Below, piece after piece: positions 18,938 to 29,300 of a DNA stretch of 64,000 bases (the stretch's first letter is position 1; each line of letters opens with the position of its first letter). This DNA comes from Psychrobacillus sp. OK028 (GTDB lineage: Bacteria > Bacillota > Bacilli > Bacillales_A > Planococcaceae), in assembly GCF_900103605.1 (NCBI RefSeq), contig NZ_FNHY01000007.1, forward strand, positions 1 through 64,000, written 5' to 3'. The position numbers and the translations under genes were made by a program. The notes under the pieces are model-generated. The model was not told the origin of the DNA. It ran no database searches and saw only the letters and a program-made list of their open reading frames with translations.

Positions 18938-19777
18938 ATGCATTCACCGTCAAATACATCCGATGTAAAAAACAAAATGAGCGAAGCGAAACCATGGGTT
19001 CGGCGATTTGCCCGTTTTGGTTATATGACGAAAGGTATTGTGTATGGAATGATTGGCGTTCTTGCAGCATTAGCGGCATTCGGAACCGGTGGCGAAATGA
19101 CTGGAACATCTGGTGTTCTTCAATCAATCGCCGAAATGCCATTTGGAGAAGTTACCTTATGGATTATAGGAATCGGTTTATTCGGATATATCATATGGGA
19201 TCTTATTAAAGCAATTAAGGATCCTGATAATGTCGGAACTGATGCGAAGGGACTGATTAAAAGAACAGGTTATTTCATTAGCGGGGTCATTTATATAAAT
19301 TTAGCATATGTCGCTTTAAAACTAGCGAGCCATTCGGGAAGTGCTGGTGGTGGCAATGCAGAGAAAACAATCTCAGCTAAGTTAATGGAACAGCCTTTGG
19401 GAGTATGGTTAGTTGGTTTAATTGGAGTAATAATTATGGGATATGGTGCTTACGAACTTTATAGTGGTATTAAGGAGAAATTCATGTCTGAATTCAAAAC
19501 CTATGAAATGAATGATACGGAACGAAAAGTGGCAAGAACAGCAGGGAAAATCGGTCTGATTTCTAGAGGGATTGTATTAGGTATGATCGGATTTTTCTTT
19601 ATCCGCACAGCATACACAAATAACCCAGATGAATCCAAAGGACTTGGCGGCGCTTTAACAGAGTTAGCAAGCCAGCCCTTCGGAAAGTTTTTACTAGCTA
19701 TAGTAGCGATTGGACTAATTTTATATGGTGTCTACCAAATTATACGCGGACGCTACCAACGTATGAATTTTGGATAG
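18938..19777 (+). CDS. DUF1206 membrane protein
   Basis: 279 residues built of three similar two-helix units: starts near residues 25, 110 and 200, each opening with a basic aromatic turn such as ARFGYMTKGIVYGMIG, KRTGYFISGVIY and GKIGLISRGIVLGMIGF. That triplicated pattern is typical of DUF1206. Function unknown. An AGAGGAAG lies 11 bp before the start. It stands alone on the plus strand with its own terminator. I see no clear promoter or RNA element in the 237 bp before it. Confidence 0.85.
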   Translation: MHSPSNTSDVKNKMSEAKPWVRRFARFGYMTKGIVYGMIGVLAALAAFGTGGEMTGTSGVLQSIAEMPFGEVTLWIIGIGLFGYIIWDLIKAIKDPDNVGTDAKGLIKRTGYFISGVIYINLAYVALKLASHSGSAGGGNAEKTISAKLMEQPLGVWLVGLIGVIIMGYGAYELYSGIKEKFMSEFKTYEMNDTERKVARTAGKIGLISRGIVLGMIGFFFIRTAYTNNPDESKGLGGALTELASQPFGKFLLAIVAIGLILYGVYQIIRGRYQRMNFG

Positions 19778-19808
19778 AACGGATTTCTTAAGTGAAAATA
19801 TAACCTAA

Positions 19809-19848
19809 AAAAGGACTATCAAAAGCCCAGCGTTTGATAGTCCTTTTT
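19809..19848 (+). terminator. Terminator of the DUF1206 gene
   Basis: AAAAAGGACTATCAAA/TTTGATAGTCCTTTTT hairpin ending in T5. The facing minus-strand small gene ends 6 bp further on and may share it. Confidence 0.9.
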
Positions 19849-19854
19849 CATGTG

Positions 19855-19956
19855 TTATTTTTTTGTCATCTTCAACAATACGAATATGGCAATGGCTAAC
19901 GCAAATAATCCAAACAAAATAACTAGTGAAATAGCTCCAAATGCAAGTAAGCTCAT
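19855..19956 (-). CDS. 33-residue single-helix membrane peptide
   Basis: Short frame starting MSLLAFGAISLVILFGLF, almost entirely hydrophobic and ending KMTKK. The RBS AAGGGGGT is 7 bp before the ATG, and a promoter candidate lies 33 bp further up (TTGTGT-N16-TATAAT). One transmembrane helix with a basic cytoplasmic tail is the only visible feature. I do not recognise a family; such peptides often modulate a membrane protein or respond to stress. It is too short for routine gene callers. Confidence 0.7.
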   Translation of the reverse strand: MSLLAFGAISLVILFGLFALAIAIFVLLKMTKK

Positions 19957-19988
19957 ATGTATACCCCCTTAGTTGCTACTATTCCTTT

Positions 19989-20016
19989 ATTATATTTCTT
20001 TATAGGAGTTACACAA
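19989..20016 (-). promoter_or_regulatory. Promoter of the 33-residue peptide gene
   Basis: TTGTGT (20011-20016) and TATAAT (19989-19994) with a 16-bp spacer on the minus strand. Confidence 0.5.
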
Positions 20017-20094
20017 GGAGGCCACAGCTTAAAGTGCAAAACGTAATAGTACGAAGATAGTTTGTTGAACGCTCGACCTTTACGAGCTCCGCAT

Positions 20095-21450
20095 TCATCC
20101 TTTAAATAGATCATTCAAGGATTCACTCATCGTTGGATGGGTGAAGATCGTGTCACGTAAAAATGTGTATGGTAATTTCGCCTCCATTGCCACTTTTACT
20201 ACATTAATCATTTCACTGGATTCCGCACAAAAAAGTGTGCATCCTAATATTTCATTCGTTTTTGGGTCAATCAAAGCCTTTAACAGTCCATCTGTTTTCT
20301 CCAATATTCGAGCGCGTGGAATTCCTGCTGCTGGCATTGATAATACCTTATATTCAATTTCTTTTTCCTTTGCCATTCTTTCATTAAGTCCCACATGAGA
20401 CAATATAGGGTCGATGAAAACGGAGTATGGTATGTTAGTCCGTTCTTTTTTAGTATAGGACCCCTCTCCAAAAAGCTGATCCTTTACAATACGGAAGTCA
20501 TCTAGTGAGATATATGTAAACTGTGGACCTCCATTAACGTCACCTAACGCCCAAATATTTTTTGCTTTCGTTTTTAATGAGTCATCCACTACAATAGCTC
20601 CACGATCATTCACTTCTACGGAAGTATTTTCTAATCCTAGGTTTTCCGTGTTTGGCTTTCTCCCAGTTGCCAGAAGTACAGCATTCCCATAAACTTCCCT
20701 AGCTGTATCTCCTTTTTTATAAGTGACAACTACTCCTCCGTCTTGATTTTTCACGGATTCTACTTTACTATTTGGTACAATTTTAATATTTTTTGCTTCT
20801 AAAACTTTTTTTGCTTCTTGTGCAATATCCCTATCTTCATTCGGTAGAAACTCTTCATTGCTATCTATGACAGTCACTTCTGACCCGAAATTTGCATACA
20901 TGGAAGCAAACTCTAATCCTATGTACCCACCACCAATAATAATTAGTTTTTCAGGAAGCTGCTCCAACGCTTGTAAGGTTGTAGAATTGTATATGAAATT
21001 AGCTTCTTCCAAGCCGTCGATCGGCGGCACAACTGGTGAGGCACCAGTGTTAATGAAAAACTGTTCTGCTGTAACTTCAAATTGTTCCTCTGCAGTTTTC
21101 ACCTGTATTTTATCATCACTCAAGAAAGTTGCTTCTCCAGTAATCACTGTAATGTGCTCTTGATCAGCTAACATATGAAAGTTTTTATCTCGCAATACAG
21201 AAGTCAGCTCATCTTTTCGATGAATCGCATTTGTATAAAATTCCTCTTTAGATGTACTGGAATATTTTCTGTTGTCGGCTGAATGAACTAGCGATTTGGT
21301 TGGTATGCATGCAATATTTATACAAGTTCCCCCATACATTTTGGAGGATTTCTCAATCACCGCAACCTTCTTACCGTTTTTTGCGAACTCGGTAGCTAAT
21401 GTTTTACCACCCTTTCCAAAGCCAATTATAACTGCATCAAATTTTTTCAT
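20095..21450 (-). CDS. FAD-dependent disulfide oxidoreductase, RclA/Har-like
   Basis: 451-residue flavoprotein of the pyridine nucleotide-disulfide reductase class. FAD-binding GFGKGGKTLA at the N-terminus, redox pair Cys43/Cys48 in GGTCINIACIPTKSLVH, NAD(P)H-binding IIGGGYIGLEFAS, WALGDVNGGPQFTYIS, and a dimerisation domain ending TIFTHPTMSESLNDLF. The INIACIPTK sequence and the absence of lipoyl-dehydrogenase neighbours favour the RclA/hypothiocyanous acid reductase branch (oxidant defence) over Lpd or mercuric reductase; there is no N-terminal metal-binding domain. RBS AGGAGG. Confidence 0.83.
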   Translation of the reverse strand: MKKFDAVIIGFGKGGKTLATEFAKNGKKVAVIEKSSKMYGGTCINIACIPTKSLVHSADNRKYSSTSKEEFYTNAIHRKDELTSVLRDKNFHMLADQEHITVITGEATFLSDDKIQVKTAEEQFEVTAEQFFINTGASPVVPPIDGLEEANFIYNSTTLQALEQLPEKLIIIGGGYIGLEFASMYANFGSEVTVIDSNEEFLPNEDRDIAQEAKKVLEAKNIKIVPNSKVESVKNQDGGVVVTYKKGDTAREVYGNAVLLATGRKPNTENLGLENTSVEVNDRGAIVVDDSLKTKAKNIWALGDVNGGPQFTYISLDDFRIVKDQLFGEGSYTKKERTNIPYSVFIDPILSHVGLNERMAKEKEIEYKVLSMPAAGIPRARILEKTDGLLKALIDPKTNEILGCTLFCAESSEMINVVKVAMEAKLPYTFLRDTIFTHPTMSESLNDLFKG

Positions 21451-21508
21451 GTTAAATACCTCCTCTCTAGACTATTTCCTTCTTCCGTTTTATATAAACT
21501 CTGTTCCA

Positions 21509-21560
21509 TAAAAAGGACTGCCTCCCTGGTCTATCAATCAACCAAAAAGACAGTCTTTAC
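21509..21560 (-). terminator. Probable terminator of the ATP-grasp gene
   Basis: On the minus strand AAAGACTG...(G)CAGTCCTTTTT: an imperfect stem with one bulge and a long loop, ending in T5 just past the stop. Confidence 0.6.
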
Positions 21561-21563
21561 TAT

Positions 21564-22505
21564 CTAAACGTTTACTTTATTTTTTTCTAAAGCCGTTCCT
21601 AAAAACTTAGCAAGCTCTAGCATGCCGTATTTCTCTGCTTTAGCTTCCGCATCCGCATTGTAGTTCGTATTTGTGTTCACGTCATACGTGTATACTTCAC
21701 CATTTGCATCACGAATAAATTCAATGCCTGCCACATCAATTTTACTAGCTTTCAGGAAAGCTTCGTAACGCTCGATCCATGCTGCGCTAATATCTTCTTT
21801 AACCTCAAATTTCATAGCGGGTTCTTCTCCAACAGGACAGAACGCATCCCCAATTTGACAAGAGTCAGCAGGACATAATTCGAACCCTTCAGACGTATCA
21901 ACTCTCACGGCATATAAATACTTTCCACCGATAAACTCTGCTCTCGTAATATAAGAATCTGGTGATTGAATATATTCTTGTATAAGCGTAATTCCATCTA
22001 CTGGTTCTTCAAATGCCGGTCCATTCACATAAGCCTCTAATGCTTCTACTGTTTGAAATAATTGTACACCTAGCCCTTTACCTGCACGATTATGTTTTGT
22101 GATAAATGGTGTTTTCCCTAGTTTTTGAGCAGCTAATATGATTTGTTCATTACCTACAGCCGCAATCGTTTTTGGCGTTTTTATTCCACTTGCTTCTAAT
22201 GCCGTGTATTGGTTAATTTTACTTAGCTCTAAACTTAACGCTTTTGTTCCATTAAACACAGTTCTTCCATGAAACTCAAGCCAAGACAATACTCCTCCGG
22301 CTAGTTCAGGTGCGTATCTATGACCACGTGTATGTGAAGAAGCACTCATTCTATTATAAAAAACACCTTCCGGAGGCACAGCGGTTAAATCTACAATACC
22401 TTGATCTAAATGCCATGACTCAAAAGGAAGATTCAATTCCTCTAATCGTTTTGTTAAGTGTACCGTCCACTCATCATTTTCATGGATTATATATATTTTA
22501 GACAT
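21564..22505 (-). CDS. ATP-grasp domain protein, RimK-like
   Basis: 313-residue ATP-grasp fold. MSASSHTRGHRYAPEL near residue 55, the ATP-binding KHNRAGKGLGVQLF (about 145-160), LIQEYI, and the metal-binding VAGIEFIRD...YDVNTNTNYNADAE near the end. Such enzymes join a carboxylate to an amine, often adding residues to a peptide or protein. The partner is unknown and no peptide substrate gene is adjacent. I choose the ATG preceded by GAGGAGTG; a GTG three codons upstream lies within that RBS. Confidence 0.8.
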   Translation of the reverse strand: MSKIYIIHENDEWTVHLTKRLEELNLPFESWHLDQGIVDLTAVPPEGVFYNRMSASSHTRGHRYAPELAGGVLSWLEFHGRTVFNGTKALSLELSKINQYTALEASGIKTPKTIAAVGNEQIILAAQKLGKTPFITKHNRAGKGLGVQLFQTVEALEAYVNGPAFEEPVDGITLIQEYIQSPDSYITRAEFIGGKYLYAVRVDTSEGFELCPADSCQIGDAFCPVGEEPAMKFEVKEDISAAWIERYEAFLKASKIDVAGIEFIRDANGEVYTYDVNTNTNYNADAEAKAEKYGMLELAKFLGTALEKNKVNV

Positions 22506-22588
22506 ACTAATCACTCCTCAACTTACTATTCCTATTAATCTAATTTGTATTATTATATACCAGTTAAGTTGGAGTCACCAATAGAAAA

Positions 22589-22610
22589 CCCTGCTCCAAG
22601 TAGAGCAGGG
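22589..22610 (-). terminator. Terminator of the catalase gene
   Basis: CCCTGCTC/GAGCAGGG hairpin with TTTTCTATT following on the minus strand. Confidence 0.88.
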
Positions 22611-22619
22611 CGATTACTA

Positions 22620-24203
22620 TTAATACGGTTCAGCTTCATGACCTTTATTGACTTCTTGATCTGGTGCTTTATTTCCTAACGGTTTTTGAGAGGAGCCACT
22701 ATTTTTGGCGTGAGCAAGTCCATCTCTTAAATGTCTACCATAGTCTTCATCCGCTTCCTCCGCTAGGGCAATCATCTTTTCTTGAATTCGTGGATCACAA
22801 GCAGATAAATCATTTACAAGATTAGCGATGAGCTCTGTTTTTTCCCATTGTTCAAATTGTCGATACGTTTCTCCTGCTTGCTTTGTGTTACTTTGGCGAT
22901 CAATTGATTCACGGACTAAATTTCCTTTTATCATCGGTGTGTACTCTTTACCTACCTGAGTCGCTTCCTTTAAGCCATCTAAAATAGAAGGTTCGTAGTT
23001 GATATGCGGATTTTGAAAAGGTCCTCGGTCTAATCGGTAGGCCATTTGACCACCGCTTTGGTTGGTTGCGACACGTTTTTTCGGTGCATTGATCGGAAGC
23101 TGTAAATAGTTCGCTCCGACACGATGACGTTGTGTATCGGAATACGAAAATGTGCGACCTTGCAGCATTTTATCGTCTGAAAAGTCCAGTCCATCTACGA
23201 GCACGCCCGTACCGAATGCTGCCTGCTCCACTTCCGTAAAATAATCCTCTGGGTTTCGATCTAATACCATTTTCCCAACGGCCTTCCAAGGAAATAAATC
23301 TTCCGGCCACAGCTTTGTATCATCTAACGGATCGAAGTCTAGCTCAGGATGATCATCATCACTCATTGTTTGGACTAGTAACTCCCATTCAGGAAAATCG
23401 CCTTTCTCAATTGCGTCATACAAATCCTGCGTTGCATGATTAAAGTTTTTCGCCTGGATTTCCTCTGCTTCCTTTTGAGTTAAATTACGAATTCCTTGCT
23501 TTGGCTCCCAGTGATATTTTACGAGTACCGCTTTTCCTTCATTGTTTACCCATTTGTACGTATTCACACCTGACCCCTGCATCATCCGATAATTTGCAGG
23601 TATCCCCCAAGGCGAATAAACGAAAGTGACCATATGGAATGATTCAGGTGAACTCGCACAAAAATCAAAAAAGCGCTCGGAATCCTGAATATTAGTTACA
23701 GGATCCGGTTTGAACGCATGAATCATATCTGGAAACTTTATCGCATCACGAATAAAAAATATTTTTAGATTGTTTCCTACTAAGTCCCAGTTTCCATCCT
23801 CTGTATAAAACTTTACAGCAAATCCACGAGGATCACGTAATGTTTCGGGAGAATGTCCTCCATGAATAACAGAAGAAAACCGAACAAATACAGGAGTTTT
23901 CTTTCCCTTTTCCTGAAACAATTTAGCTCGCGTATATTTAGAAACTTTCTCGTCCCCGACAGCACCATACGCTTCGAAATATCCATGTGCGCCGGCACCT
24001 CTTGCATGTACGACTCTCTCAGGTATTCGTTCTCTGTCAAAGTGACTAATCTTTTCAATAAAATCATAGTTTTCTAAAGTGGCAGGTCCTCTGTTTCCAA
24101 CCGTCCTAATATGCTGATTATTCGTTACAGGGTGGCCCTGTCTATTCGTGAGCGTATCCTCATCTTCCACATTTGTCTCGTAATTTGGTTGTTCTTCTGT
24201 CAC
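22620..24203 (-). CDS. Catalase, haem-dependent, KatX-like
   Basis: 527-residue monofunctional catalase that destroys hydrogen peroxide. It shows [23 protein letters not shown] with the distal His, FVRFSSV, the [15 protein letters not shown] region with the distal Asn, and [19 protein letters not shown] with the haem-ligand Tyr. The N-terminal [14 protein letters not shown] resembles the spore catalase KatX of B. subtilis more than vegetative KatA; a hydrophilic tail follows the core. The start is a GTG with AGGAGG 7 bp upstream. No PerR box was evident by eye. Confidence 0.94.
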   Translation of the reverse strand: MTEEQPNYETNVEDEDTLTNRQGHPVTNNQHIRTVGNRGPATLENYDFIEKISHFDRERIPERVVHARGAGAHGYFEAYGAVGDEKVSKYTRAKLFQEKGKKTPVFVRFSSVIHGGHSPETLRDPRGFAVKFYTEDGNWDLVGNNLKIFFIRDAIKFPDMIHAFKPDPVTNIQDSERFFDFCASSPESFHMVTFVYSPWGIPANYRMMQGSGVNTYKWVNNEGKAVLVKYHWEPKQGIRNLTQKEAEEIQAKNFNHATQDLYDAIEKGDFPEWELLVQTMSDDDHPELDFDPLDDTKLWPEDLFPWKAVGKMVLDRNPEDYFTEVEQAAFGTGVLVDGLDFSDDKMLQGRTFSYSDTQRHRVGANYLQLPINAPKKRVATNQSGGQMAYRLDRGPFQNPHINYEPSILDGLKEATQVGKEYTPMIKGNLVRESIDRQSNTKQAGETYRQFEQWEKTELIANLVNDLSACDPRIQEKMIALAEEADEDYGRHLRDGLAHAKNSGSSQKPLGNKAPDQEVNKGHEAEPY

Positions 24204-24281
24204 ACTTCATCCTCCTAGACCTTAAGATAGAATTTACATTCTTCTCTATACTGTCCAAAATGGAGAATTAATAACCCAATA

Positions 24282-24878
24282 TTACATAAAACTCACCTTA
24301 GAAAATGCATACTTCTTCCAGCTAGACACATGAAATGATTGCTCTACTTTCCTTTTACTGCTTACATATGTTTGTAAATCTCCTTTAAATTTTAAAGTCA
24401 ATGCTGATTGCTGTTCAAAGTGATGTGGCTGCGCCAAAGGAGGTGCAATCTGTAGCTGCGAAGATGGACATTCTTTCATAATCGTTGCAACAAATTGCGA
24501 ACAAAAGAATGCATTTTCACGTTCCATTTCAATATTTATCGCAATGAATAATAAACCTATTAAGTTATATCTGTATAGTTGTTTTTGCTGTTCCATTTGA
24601 TGAATTTTTCGTTTCATCCGTACATATTCCGAATCAGTAACCTCGCACTCATAAATAGCACAGGTAGCTCTTTGGAATAATCCCTCCACTGGATTTTCTT
24701 TCACGAATCCTCCATTGAATGGATTATGACTACTTTTCCTTCCGAAACTATACATTTCCTTTAATTCTTCATCAAATGCAATGGAGGCATGGTTTAACTC
24801 TTTTTTTGTATACATACCAATTGCCTTTGAAAATAATGTACCTGTATTACTAAGAATAATATAAATCTTTTTTCCCAT
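24282..24878 (-). CDS. Permuted papain-fold (NlpC/P60-like) protein
   Basis: 198 residues. The pattern of a His in NHASIAFD (His30) before a Cys in FFCSQFVATIM (Cys126) is that of circularly permuted papain-fold enzymes such as the YiiX/YycO group, where His precedes the catalytic Cys. No signal peptide or membrane helix apart from a hydrophobic LIGLLFIAINI before the Cys. Substrate (peptide, lipid amide or cell-wall link) unknown. RBS GGGGTGG. Confidence 0.7.
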   Translation of the reverse strand: MGKKIYIILSNTGTLFSKAIGMYTKKELNHASIAFDEELKEMYSFGRKSSHNPFNGGFVKENPVEGLFQRATCAIYECEVTDSEYVRMKRKIHQMEQQKQLYRYNLIGLLFIAINIEMERENAFFCSQFVATIMKECPSSQLQIAPPLAQPHHFEQQSALTLKFKGDLQTYVSSKRKVEQSFHVSSWKKYAFSKVSFM

Positions 24879-25062
24879 CTTTCCACCCCGTTCTCAAAAG
24901 ACATTTTCATCTCATGACTATTAGGTTAATCATCCTCTATTCAGTGATTAATCCATACGTCCTTAAGGTGGAAAATGACTAAGACCTAAGGCGTAGACCT
25001 CTCTTTTATTCTCGAAATGTGGTATATTAAGAACGATTCTACATATAGAAGGAGGAGATTCT

Positions 25063-25266
25063 ATGCCAAACATAGGAATACCCGGTTTAATTCTTGTATT
25101 AATTATTGCTTTGATAATCTTTGGTCCGTCTAAGTTACCTCAGCTTGGCAAAGCAGTTGGACAAACGTTAAAAGAATTCAAAACCTCGACTCGAGATATT
25201 ATAAATGATGATGAAAAAGATGATAAGAAAGTCGAAGCATCTGAAGTAAATGTAGACAAGAAATAA
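25063..25266 (+). CDS. tatA: Twin-arginine translocase subunit TatA
   Basis: 67 residues: a short extracytoplasmic N-terminus, one membrane helix (about 5-20) ending in the [10 protein letters not shown] hinge, an amphipathic helix ([14 protein letters not shown]) and an acidic/basic tail. Assembles the pore for folded Tat substrates. No tatC is beside it, so it is either a solitary TatA or works with a distant TatC. Excellent RBS GGAGGAG. Confidence 0.94.
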   Translation: MPNIGIPGLILVLIIALIIFGPSKLPQLGKAVGQTLKEFKTSTRDIINDDEKDDKKVEASEVNVDKK

Positions 25267-25274
25267 TTTTGGTT

Positions 25275-25307
25275 GGTCCTGACATCCGTCACGACCAGCT
25301 TTTTTTA
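25275..25307 (+). terminator. Terminator of tatA
   Basis: GGTC(c)TGAC/GTCA(c)GACC hairpin followed by seven T. Confidence 0.85.
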
Positions 25308-25394
25308 TGTTCAGATAACATTTCATGTTAGAAGATTGAACCAATATCATTTACTTTCGTCCATAATTGTATATCTATTTAAAGGAGTACTCCT

Positions 25395-26159
25395 ATGCGT
25401 AACCTTCTACTATTTGCGTATTTACAGGCGCTATGTTGTATATTCCCTGTAATTATATTCACTGCCCTAGCCCTTTCTAAATTTGTCAGTATTCCGTATA
25501 TACCGAGGTATGATTTTATTTTGCTTATTTGTGTACTAGGGCAAGTTTATATGCTCGTTTCCAAATTAGAGACATGGGATGAATTCAAGGTTATTTGTTT
25601 ATTTCACGTTATTGGTCTAGGGTTAGAATTATATAAAGTGCATATGGGCTCATGGGCTTACCCAGAGGAGGCAATTAGCAAGATCGGTGGAGTGCCTTTA
25701 TATAGTGGGTTTATGTATGCGAGTGTTGCCAGCTATATTTGTCAGAGCTGGCGAAGGATGAAATTGAATATGTATAATTGGCCAAAACCAATTTGGGCCG
25801 TTGGAATTAGCGTGTTAATTTATTTCAATTTTTTCACTCATCATTTCACCTACGATATTCGCTGGATTCTTAAATGCTTACTTTTAATAATTTTTTGGCG
25901 AACAGTAGTGACTTTCGAGTTGAGGGAAAAAACATTTAAAATGCCAATGATTGTTGCTTTTGTATTGATTGGATTTTTTATCTGGATTGCGGAGAATATC
26001 GTGACTTTTTTAGGCGCATGGCAATACCCGAATCAGGCGGAGGCTTGGTCGCTTGTCCATATTGGGAAAATTAGCTCGTGGTTTTTGCTTGTGATTATTA
26101 GTGTGATTATCGTTGCTTCATTAAAACGTGTAAAGCATGGTACATCTTTGGTCGAGTGA
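25395..26159 (+). CDS. DUF817 membrane protein, YoaT-like
   Basis: 254 residues with about eight hydrophobic segments. HVIGLGLELYKVHMGSWAYPEE and IWIAENIVTFLGAWQYPNQ are the paired conserved segments of DUF817 (B. subtilis YoaT). The repeated G-x-W-x-Y-P element suggests an internal duplication. Function unknown. RBS AAAGGAG. A 21-bp repeat array begins 9 bp past the stop. Confidence 0.85.
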   Translation: MRNLLLFAYLQALCCIFPVIIFTALALSKFVSIPYIPRYDFILLICVLGQVYMLVSKLETWDEFKVICLFHVIGLGLELYKVHMGSWAYPEEAISKIGGVPLYSGFMYASVASYICQSWRRMKLNMYNWPKPIWAVGISVLIYFNFFTHHFTYDIRWILKCLLLIIFWRTVVTFELREKTFKMPMIVAFVLIGFFIWIAENIVTFLGAWQYPNQAEAWSLVHIGKISSWFLLVIISVIIVASLKRVKHGTSLVE

Positions 26160-26167
26160 TTGACTTG

Positions 26168-26293
26168 TTGATCGATTTTTAGTCGGGATTGATCGATTTT
26201 CTTGCTTCATCGATCGATTATTGGTCGGGATTGATCGATTATATTGGTGCATCGAGCGATTATCCCCAACCATCAATCGATTCAACCATTTCA
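26168..26293. repeat. 21-bp periodic array 2 (core TTGATCGATT)
   Basis: Six units start at 26168, 26189, 26210, 26231, 26252 and 26273, exactly 21 bp apart, each opening with TTGATCGATT or a near match (TCGATCGATT, TCGAGCGATT, TCAATCGATT). The other 11 bp vary, but units 1 and 3 share GTCGGGA and units 2 and 4 are also alike, giving a 42-bp superperiod. The array lies between the 3' ends of the convergent DUF817 and metH genes. Confidence 0.9.
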
Positions 26294-26298
26294 AAGCG

Positions 26299-26328
26299 AA
26301 AAAGCACTGCCAAGATGATGGCAGTGCT
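26299..26328 (-). terminator. Terminator of metH
   Basis: AGCACTGCC/GGCAGTGCT hairpin followed by TTTTT on the minus strand. Confidence 0.9.
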
Positions 26329-26334
26329 CTCTTA

Positions 26335-29300
26335 TTAATCTACGACAAAATATCGTGCGTCTGGATGTGCAAATACCATGGCAGAAACAGATGCTTCTGG
26401 TTCCATCATGAATTCCTCCGTTAGCTGTACTCCAATATCTTCGGGTTTGATCAGACCAAATAGTTTTGCTTGGTCATCTAAATTTGGACATGCTGGATAG
26501 CCGAAGGAGAAGCGTTGACCTTGGTATTTAGCAGCAAACCGGTCGCGCATTGTGAAATCCGTTGCGTCAGGGAATCCCCATTGGTCTCGAATTTCTTGAT
26601 GTATGCGCTCAGCAAATCCTTCTGCTAATTCAAGCGCGGTTGCTTGCAATGCATGGCTTTCTAAAAATTTCCCTTGTTCTTTTAGTTCTGCTGCCGCTGC
26701 ACGAACTCCGTGTCCTGCAGTTACTAGCATGAATGCTACGTAGTCCATTTCTCCACTATCCACCGATTTTAAATAATCGGCTAAGCATAGGAATGGTTCG
26801 ACAGATTGGCGAGGGAATGTGAATCGCTCAATTTCTGTTTTCGCATCCACTGGATCATAAATTATTACATCGTCGCCATCCGATTGTGCAGGGAAAAATT
26901 GATACATGCCCTGTGGTTTCAAAATGTCGGATTTTAAGTACTCTGTGACTAATTCATGCAATCCAGTTGCACGCTCGTCACCTTCTATTAATAATTTATC
27001 GCTATACCCTTTTAACCCTAAATGATGACCTATTAGTGTCCGCATATTCACATATGGATGTAAGTGGGAAACCGAATAATCTTTTAAGAGATGGCGTCGA
27101 ACATCCTTAGGTACGTATACCTGAACATCTTCTCGAACAGTTTTCACTGGTTTTTCTAAAACGGCAACCGCTTGTTTGTTCGCTCGATTGGCTTCTGCTA
27201 TTTTTCGTTTTTCTTGCTGAACTTCTAGCTCTCCCAACAAAGTCACTTTATCCTCTTCATTTTGCAAACGATTGGCAAGGTCTAGTCCCTGCATGGCATC
27301 TTTCGCATATAGGACTGGACCATCGTATTCAGCCGATATCTTCGTTTCTGTAAAACGGCGGGAAAGTGCCGCTCCCCCTACAAGTATAGGTACGTCAATA
27401 CCTGCTTCTTTAAAATCCTGAGCAGTGATGACCATTTGCTGTGCTGATTTGACAAGTAGTCCAGAAAGTCCAATCATATCAGGCTTTTCCTTCCGTATAA
27501 CCTCTATCAAAGTAGCTGGAGTTACTTTGATACCTACATCAATTACTTTATATCCATTGTTGCTCAGTATAATATCAACAAGGTTTTTTCCGATGTCATG
27601 CACATCGCCTTTAACAGTCGCAAGAACAATTTTACCCTTACCAGAATCATCCTCTTTTTTCTCCATAAACTGCTCCAAATAGGCAACAGATGCCTTCATC
27701 ACACCAGCACTTTGAAGCACCTCTGCAACTATTAGCTGATTGTCATTAAACAGACGCCCTACCTCGGCCATCCCCTTCATCAATGGACCATTAATGACAT
27801 CTAGCGGAGCGTCATACATTTGAAGTGCAGCCTCTAAGTCTGGGATTAGCCCTTCTTTCGTACCTTCAATAACATAATAGGCAAGACGTTCTGGTACTGT
27901 TTTTGGAATATCAGCCTCGGTTTTCTCTTTCTTTTTATCACGGTAAAAATCAGTGAAATCAGCAAGTGTTTGATCGGTTGTTGTAAATAATAGCTCATTG
28001 GCCATATCGATTTCCTGTTTAGGAATAGAAGCATATCTTTCAAGCTTCTCCGTATTTACAATGGCATAGTCTAATCCTGCTTGCGTACAGTTGTATAAGT
28101 AGACAGCATTCAATACTTCGCGACCAACTGGTGGAAGACCAAAGGATACATTACTAACTCCTAAAACAGTCAATGCTCGTGGCATTTTTTCTTTTATTAG
28201 ACGGATGCCCTCAATCGTTTCTACTGCTGATCCAATGTATTGCTGATCCCCTGTTCCGACCGGGAATACAAGTGGATCAAATATGATATCCTCTGGTGCA
28301 AGTCCCCATTTATTTACTAATAGATCATAAGAACGCTCTGCAATTTCTAACTTCCGCTCTCGTGTTACCGCCATTCCAGTTTCATCGATGGTACCAACTA
28401 CTACTGCTGCACCGTATTTTTTCACTAAAGGCATTACGGCTTCAAAGCGTTCTTCGCCATCCTCCAAGTTAATAGAGTTGATGATTGTTTTTCCTTGCGA
28501 ATACTTAAGTGCTGCTTCTATTACTTTCTCATCCGTCGAATCTATAACAAGAGGAACTTTCACTTTTTTCACTACTTCTTTCATGAAGTTAGTCATATCC
28601 TCCAGCTCATCACGGTCAGGATTCGCTAGGCAAATATCGATAACATGAGCTCCACCTTTAACCTGTGCTCGTGCAATTTCAGAGGCTTCTTCAAACTTTT
28701 CATCCACGATCAAACGTTTGAATTTGCGAGAGCCTATTACATTTGTTCTTTCTCCTATGAACAACGGACGCATGGATTCGTCATATTGAAGAGGTTCGAT
28801 GCCAGATACGACATGTCCTTGGCGCGCTGTCTCTGTAGGCTTACGGGGTGCTAAGTCCTTTACTGCCTCACGTACTGCTTGTATATGAGCTGGTGTAGTT
28901 CCACAGCATCCACCAACGACATTTAACCAGCCTTTTTCTGCAAAACCACGGAGCTTTTTAGATAGTGATTCCGGCGATTCATGATAATGTCCTTCCTCGT
29001 CAGGTAGCCCGGCATTTGGGTAACAGCTTATGTAGCCATCTGATAGCTCCGATAGTGAACGAATGTGGTCCGTCATAAATTCAGGACCCGTGGCACAATT
29101 CAAGCCGACAGAAAGTGGCTTAATATGCTCGATGGAAATATAAAATGCTTCAATACTTTGCCCTGCAAGTGTCGTACCCATTGGCTCAATCGTTCCAGAA
29201 ATCATAATTGGTAGCTCTTTTTCCAGTTCCTCAAAAGCCTGTTTTATACCAATTGTTGCAGCTTTTACGTTCAGCATATCCTGGCTAGTTTCCAATAAGA

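Noticed and set aside
26221-26424. 67-residue plus-strand ORF across array 2 and the end of metH
   Set aside because: It is made of repeat units, a terminator hairpin and antisense metH, and lacks an RBS.
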